This document shows, piece by piece, positions 60,682 through 64,000 of a stretch of 64,000 nt of DNA. The notes under the pieces are model-generated. The model was not told the origin of the DNA. It was given only the letters and a program-made list of their open reading frames with translations, and made no database searches. Each line of letters starts with the position of its first letter. Position 1 is the stretch's first letter. Source of the DNA: Variovorax sp. KBW07 (GTDB lineage Bacteria; Pseudomonadota; Gammaproteobacteria; Burkholderiales; Burkholderiaceae_C); the NCBI RefSeq assembly GCF_003852515.1, contig NZ_QAJK01000100.1, positions 43,997 through 107,996 of the forward strand, given 5' to 3'. The translations under genes and the position numbers were made by a program.

Positions 60682-61559
60682 ATCGGGGGGTCGCCTTCGG
60701 GGCGCGTCTTGAACCGACGGTGCACCCAGTAGTACTGGGAAGGCATCGTGTCGATGTAGCCCTGCAGCCGCTCGTTCATGAGCGCCGTGTCGGCCTCGAC
60801 ATCGTCGGTGGGAAAGTTCTGCCAGGTCGGCAGCACCTGGATTTCGTAGCCGCCCGGCGTGAGCTTCGACACGATCGGCACCACCTTGGCCTTGCCCAGC
60901 CGCGCGAAACGCGAGAGCGAGGGCACGGTGGCCGCCTGCACACCGTAGAACGGCACGAAGATGGTCTGGTCGCGGCCGAAATCCATGTCGGGCAGCAGGT
61001 ACAGCAGCCCGCCCTTGCGCAGGCCCGACAGCACCGGCTTGATGCCATCGACCCGGTTCAGCGCGGCCACGTCGCCGAAGCGCGTGCGGCCCTCGCGAAT
61101 CCAGGCATCGACCATCGGGTCGCGCTGGGTCGTGTAGATGGTGGCCGACGGCCGGGCCGTGTGCATGGTCAGCGCGGTGGCGGCAGCGTCCAGGCCGTAG
61201 AAATGCGGCGCGAACAGGATCATGGGCGCGTCGCCATCGGCGATTTCGCGGATCTCCGGTGCCGCGCCGACCACCTTGAGGCGGCTCGCCACCACTTTCT
61301 CGGGCGCGTGCCAGAGCCAGCTTCGGTCCAGCCACGACTGGGCCACGAAGACGAAAGTCTCGCGCGCGATGGCACGGCGCTCGGCCTCCGATTTCTCCGG
61401 GAAGCAGACGGCAAGGTTGGTGTCGACCACGCGCCGGCGGGGCACGGCCACGGTATGCAGGATGCGGCCGAGCAACGCGCCGAAACCGCGCACGAACGGC
61501 AGCGGCAGCGGCGCAATCGCCCGCATGAAGCCGATGCCGAGTTGGGAACCGAGGCTCAT
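60675..61559 (-). CDS. Lipid A biosynthesis acyltransferase (LpxL/HtrB family), HX4D form
   Basis: The 294-residue protein is a lysophospholipid acyltransferase of the LpxL/LpxM family. It has an N-terminal membrane anchor (about residues 10-35) and the catalytic motif HFYGLD (His-X4-Asp) in FAPHFYGLDAAA, followed by TTQRDPMVDAWIREGRTRFGD. It would transfer a secondary acyl chain to lipid A at the inner membrane. The ATG at 61559 overlaps the stop of the upstream paralogue. Which of the two is LpxL-like and which LpxM-like cannot be told. Confidence 0.9.
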   Translation of the reverse strand: MSLGSQLGIGFMRAIAPLPLPFVRGFGALLGRILHTVAVPRRRVVDTNLAVCFPEKSEAERRAIARETFVFVAQSWLDRSWLWHAPEKVVASRLKVVGAAPEIREIADGDAPMILFAPHFYGLDAAATALTMHTARPSATIYTTQRDPMVDAWIREGRTRFGDVAALNRVDGIKPVLSGLRKGGLLYLLPDMDFGRDQTIFVPFYGVQAATVPSLSRFARLGKAKVVPIVSKLTPGGYEIQVLPTWQNFPTDDVEADTALMNERLQGYIDTMPSQYYWVHRRFKTRPEGDPPIY

Positions 61560-62458
61560 GGCGCCTCCCCGGTGGAGGCGGTGGTGGCAGCGGCCACGCG
61601 CTCGGCGCGCGGCTCCTTGTAGCGGGCGTAGTCCCACACGTACTGCCCGGGCAGGCTGTGGATCAGCCGCCCGATGGCGTCGTTCATGGCGGCGGCGGCA
61701 TCCTCGATGGATGCCGCCGGATCGGTCAGCGCCGTACCGACGATGGGCTCGAAGCGGATCACGTAGCCGGCGCCGCGCGGCAGCCGTTCGCACACGCTGA
61801 GGAAGCAGGCGGCACCGGTTTGTTGCGCCAGGCGCGGAAGCAGGGTCATGGTGTAGGCCGGCCGCCCCAGGAAAGGCGCCCAGACGCCCTGCCCCAACGG
61901 CGGCACCTGGTCGGGAAGAATGCCGGTGTAGCCGCCACCACGCAGGGTGCGGATCAGGCCGCGCACGCCGCTGTTGTTGGTCGGCAGTGTCTGCAGGCCG
62001 GGCCTGTCGCGCGAACCCGCGGCGATCAGGTTGGCCATCCATTTCTTGCGCGCCGGGCGAAACAGCGCGGTGATGGGCCCGTAGGCCGCCAGGAAGCGTT
62101 CGCCGATGGCCTGGCCGCACATTTCCCAACTTCCCAGGTGGGGGGCCACCAGGATCACGCCCTTCTTGGCCTGCATGGCGGCTTCGAAGGCTTCGACGCC
62201 TTCCCAGCGCACCACGCGCGGCAGCACGGTTTCGCCGTGCGGGCGCAGCCAGAGCCAGGGCAGTTCGGAAGCCATCTTGCCGGCGGCGGCGATGGCGGGA
62301 CGGTATTGGTCGGGCGCGAAGCCCGCGCGCTCGGCGTGGGCCTTGAAGCGGCGGCGGTAGTCCGGCGCGCACCACCAGACCAGCCAGCCCAGCATGGCGC
62401 CGAGGCGATGCATCAACGGCATCGGCACGCGGGCAAGCAGGCGGAACAGGGTGATCAT
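61556..62458 (-). CDS. Lipid A biosynthesis lauroyl acyltransferase (LpxL/HtrB family), HX4E form
   Basis: The 300-residue protein is a second LpxL/LpxM family acyltransferase. It has the N-terminal anchor LFRLLARVPMPLMHRLGAMLGWLVWW and the catalytic motif HLGSWE (His-X4-Glu) in LVAPHLGSWEMC, plus RPARKKWMANLIAAGSRDR and a C-terminal WDYARYKEP. It adds one of the secondary acyl chains of lipid A. Two adjacent paralogues suggest penta- or hexa-acylated lipid A. The ATG at 62458 is divergent from metK. Confidence 0.92.
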   Translation of the reverse strand: MITLFRLLARVPMPLMHRLGAMLGWLVWWCAPDYRRRFKAHAERAGFAPDQYRPAIAAAGKMASELPWLWLRPHGETVLPRVVRWEGVEAFEAAMQAKKGVILVAPHLGSWEMCGQAIGERFLAAYGPITALFRPARKKWMANLIAAGSRDRPGLQTLPTNNSGVRGLIRTLRGGGYTGILPDQVPPLGQGVWAPFLGRPAYTMTLLPRLAQQTGAACFLSVCERLPRGAGYVIRFEPIVGTALTDPAASIEDAAAAMNDAIGRLIHSLPGQYVWDYARYKEPRAERVAAATTASTGEAP

Positions 62459-62517
62459 GGAAAAACGGGAGGGGAGTCGAAAAACGGACGCGCGCGCATG
62501 GTATTGCGCGGCTCGAA

Positions 62518-62523
62518 TAGAAT
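62518..62523 (+). promoter_or_regulatory. Probable -10 box of the metK promoter
   Basis: TAGAAT at 62518-62523 would start transcription near 62530, exactly at the base of the first leader hairpin. No good -35 box is seen 17 bases upstream. Confidence 0.4.
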
Positions 62524-62528
62524 GCAAA

Positions 62529-62676
62529 TTGTCGCCGAGTTACGGAACAACTTGCAGGGCGACAAACACAAGCGCAAAGCGATTGTGCCCCGTCGATTCT
62601 TTCGACACTCTGCTAAAGCGTTCGCCAGGGCTCCGCAGAGTTGGCAACGCGCCAATCAACTTCAAGGAGCTTTGAA
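62529..62676 (+). ncRNA. Candidate structured cis-regulatory leader of metK (hairpins plus H-type pseudoknot)
   Basis: The plus strand can form four elements. Hairpin A: TTGTCGCC (62529-62536) with GGCGACAA (62558-62565), with an inner five-pair stem. Hairpin B: GTCGA (62592-62596) with TCGAC (62602-62606). Pseudoknot: ACTCTGC (62607-62613) with GCAGAGT (62635-62641), and from its loop GCGTTCGCC (62618-62626) with GGCAACGC (62643-62650) with one bulge. Finally TTCAA (62661-62665) with TTGAA (62672-62676) around the ribosome binding site. Pairing is seen in the sequence; a SAM-sensing role is inference. It does not match the SAM-II or SAH consensus as I know them. Confidence 0.45.
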
Positions 62677-62679
62677 CAA

Positions 62680-63864
62680 ATGGCGAACGATTTCCTCTTC
62701 ACTTCCGAATCCGTTTCCGAAGGCCACCCCGACAAGGTCGCCGACCAGATCTCGGATGCCATCCTGGACGCTATCTTCGAGCAGGACCCCCGCAGCCGCG
62801 TGGCCGCCGAAACGCTGACCAACACCGGCCTCGTGGTGCTCGCCGGCGAAATCACGACCAACGCGCACGTCGACTACATCCAGGTCGCGCGCGACACCAT
62901 CAAGCGCATCGGCTACGACAACACCGAGTACGGCATCGACTACAAGGGTTGCGCCGTGATGGTCTGCTACGACAAGCAGTCCAACGACATCGCCCAGGGC
63001 GTGGACCACGCATCGGACGACCACCTGAACACCGGCGCCGGTGACCAGGGCCTGATGTTCGGCTACGCCTGCGACGAAACGCCCGAGCTGATGCCCGCGC
63101 CCATCTACTACGCGCACCGCCTCGTGGAGCGCCAGGCACAGCTGCGCAAGGACGGCCGCCTGCCCTTCCTGCGTCCCGACGCAAAGAGCCAGGTCACGAT
63201 GCGCTACGTGGACGGCAAGCCGCACAGTATCGACACCGTCGTGCTGTCAACGCAGCACCATCCCGACCAGAGCGAGACGCAGACCAAGATGAAGGCTTCG
63301 TTCAACGAAGCGATCATCGAGGAAATCATCAAACCGGTGCTGCCGAAGGAATGGCTGAAGGACACGCGCTTCCTGATCAACCCGACCGGCCGTTTCGTCA
63401 TCGGCGGCCCGCAGGGCGACTGCGGCCTGACGGGTCGCAAGATCATCGTCGACACCTACGGCGGCGCGTGCCCGCACGGCGGCGGCGCGTTCTCGGGCAA
63501 GGACCCGTCGAAGGTCGACCGCTCGGCTGCCTACGCAGCGCGCTACGTGGCCAAGAACATCGTGGCTGCCGGCATTGCACGCCAGTGCCAGATCCAGGTG
63601 GCGTACGCGATCGGCGTGGCTGAACCGATGAACATCACGGTGTACACGGAAGGCACGGGCGTGATCCCCGACGAGAAGATCGCGGAACTTGTGCGCGAGC
63701 ATTTCGACCTGCGTCCGAAGGGCATCATCCAGATGCTCGACCTGCTGCGCCCGATCTACCAGAAGACGGCGGCGTACGGCCACTTCGGCCGCGAAGAGCC
63801 GGAGTTCACCTGGGAAGCAACGACGCAAGCGGCGGCACTGCGCGCTGCTGCTGGTCTGCGCTGA
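62680..63864 (+). CDS. metK: S-adenosylmethionine synthetase MetK
   Basis: The 394-residue protein is a complete Met[20 protein letters not shown] (ATP/Mg site, residues 9-27), the [12 protein letters not shown] signature and [19 protein letters not shown], with [12 protein letters not shown] at the C-terminus. It makes S-adenosylmethionine from methionine and ATP. I chose the ATG at 62680, preceded by AAGGAGC; a frame start at 62641 lies in the leader. It is divergent from the acyltransferase genes and ends with a strong terminator. Confidence 0.98.
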   Translation: MANDFLFTSESVSEGHPDKVADQISDAILDAIFEQDPRSRVAAETLTNTGLVVLAGEITTNAHVDYIQVARDTIKRIGYDNTEYGIDYKGCAVMVCYDKQSNDIAQGVDHASDDHLNTGAGDQGLMFGYACDETPELMPAPIYYAHRLVERQAQLRKDGRLPFLRPDAKSQVTMRYVDGKPHSIDTVVLSTQHHPDQSETQTKMKASFNEAIIEEIIKPVLPKEWLKDTRFLINPTGRFVIGGPQGDCGLTGRKIIVDTYGGACPHGGGAFSGKDPSKVDRSAAYAARYVAKNIVAAGIARQCQIQVAYAIGVAEPMNITVYTEGTGVIPDEKIAELVREHFDLRPKGIIQMLDLLRPIYQKTAAYGHFGREEPEFTWEATTQAAALRAAAGLR

Positions 63865-63906
63865 ACGGCCCCGGTCGCCTTTGCTGTAGGCGACCCTGTT
63901 ACCAAG

Positions 63907-63937
63907 AGCCCCTGCGCTTTCGCGTTGGGGCTTTTTT
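63907..63937 (+). terminator. Rho-independent terminator of metK
   Basis: AGCCCC (63907-63912) pairs with GGGGCT (63927-63932), with further GCG/CGC pairing in the loop, followed by a run of six T to 63937. It lies 43 bases after the metK stop. Confidence 0.85.
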
Positions 63938-64000
63938 CATGGCGTTGTGGTTTGGGGCGGGTGCATTCGGGGGCGGGGGCATTCTTGGTTTGTGCGACTG

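Noticed and set aside
62600-62660. Match of the metK leader to SAM-II riboswitch because of a GCTAAAG stretch
   Set aside because: The stretch is in the wrong place relative to the stems, and the other SAM-II conserved bases are absent; the similarity is probably chance.

Overview
This window looks like chromosomal DNA of a high-GC betaproteobacterium of the order Burkholderiales, most likely family Comamonadaceae (Variovorax/Acidovorax type). That call rests on gene order and protein style: pilMNOPQ-aroK-aroB-dgt divergent from a PBP1A gene, gltBD next to an mla cluster, murA-hisGD in one long minus-strand block ending in tatABC, system II cytochrome c maturation next to engB, and paired LpxL-type acyltransferases divergent from metK. 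Nearly everything is housekeeping. I see no prophage, integrase, CRISPR array, rRNA or tRNA. The one mobile-type gene is a REP-associated Y1 transposase (RAYT).

Layout. 2-2205 (plus): 3' part of a TPR/OGT-type glycosyltransferase and mscL. 2224-5389 (minus): a coupled trio of a PdxA2-like dehydrogenase, a NIF3 protein and an MHS-family permease. 5683-6843 (plus): a DegS/DegQ-type periplasmic protease. 6863-28449 and on to 29273 (minus): a long housekeeping block read from mlaF towards tatC: mlaFEDACB, a YadGH-type ABC exporter, bolA, murA, hisG, hisD, two envelope proteins, hisC, hisB, hisH, hisA, hisF, hisI, hisE, a membrane protein, a HIT protein and tatABC. Between hisA and hisF this block is broken by a RecF-like ATPase, a plus-strand symporter plus solute-binding protein pair, and a sugar-phosphate mutarotase. 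29374-35642 (minus): gltBD with its own promoter and terminator. 35711-36526: REP-like hairpin and RAYT. 36595-37314 (plus): a DUF1266 protein. 37331-42425 (minus): methyltransferase, DUF1415, MFS, dgt and aroB, then 42460-48107: aroK and pilQPONM. 48347-50755 (plus): mrcA. 50765-52695: cyaY (minus), lptM and lysA (plus). 52725-58856 (minus): msrQ, msrP, ccsB, ccs1 and cytochrome c4. 58929-60681 (plus): engB and an alpha/beta hydrolase. 60675-62458 (minus): two lipid A acyltransferases. 62680-63864 (plus): metK.

The genes fall into a few functional themes: histidine biosynthesis (complete from HisG to HisE except HisZ and the histidinol-phosphate phosphatase, which are not here); envelope upkeep (Mla lipid transport, MurA, PBP1A, LptM, lipid A acylation, periplasmic protease); export and redox repair (TatABC with the Tat-dependent MsrP and its partner MsrQ); type IV pilus assembly; and ammonium assimilation. 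Gene starts overlap the preceding stop by four bases at many places, which suggests extensive translational coupling.

The most interesting non-coding signal is the metK leader (about 62529-62676). It can fold into two hairpins followed by an H-type pseudoknot and a small hairpin carrying the ribosome binding site, a layout reminiscent of SAM-sensing riboswitches though it does not match the SAM-II or SAH consensus I know. Other points of note are the PdxA2-like identity of the first minus-strand dehydrogenase, the breaks in the his operon, an orphan solute-binding protein paired with a secondary transporter, and a REP-type hairpin five bases from the gltB promoter.
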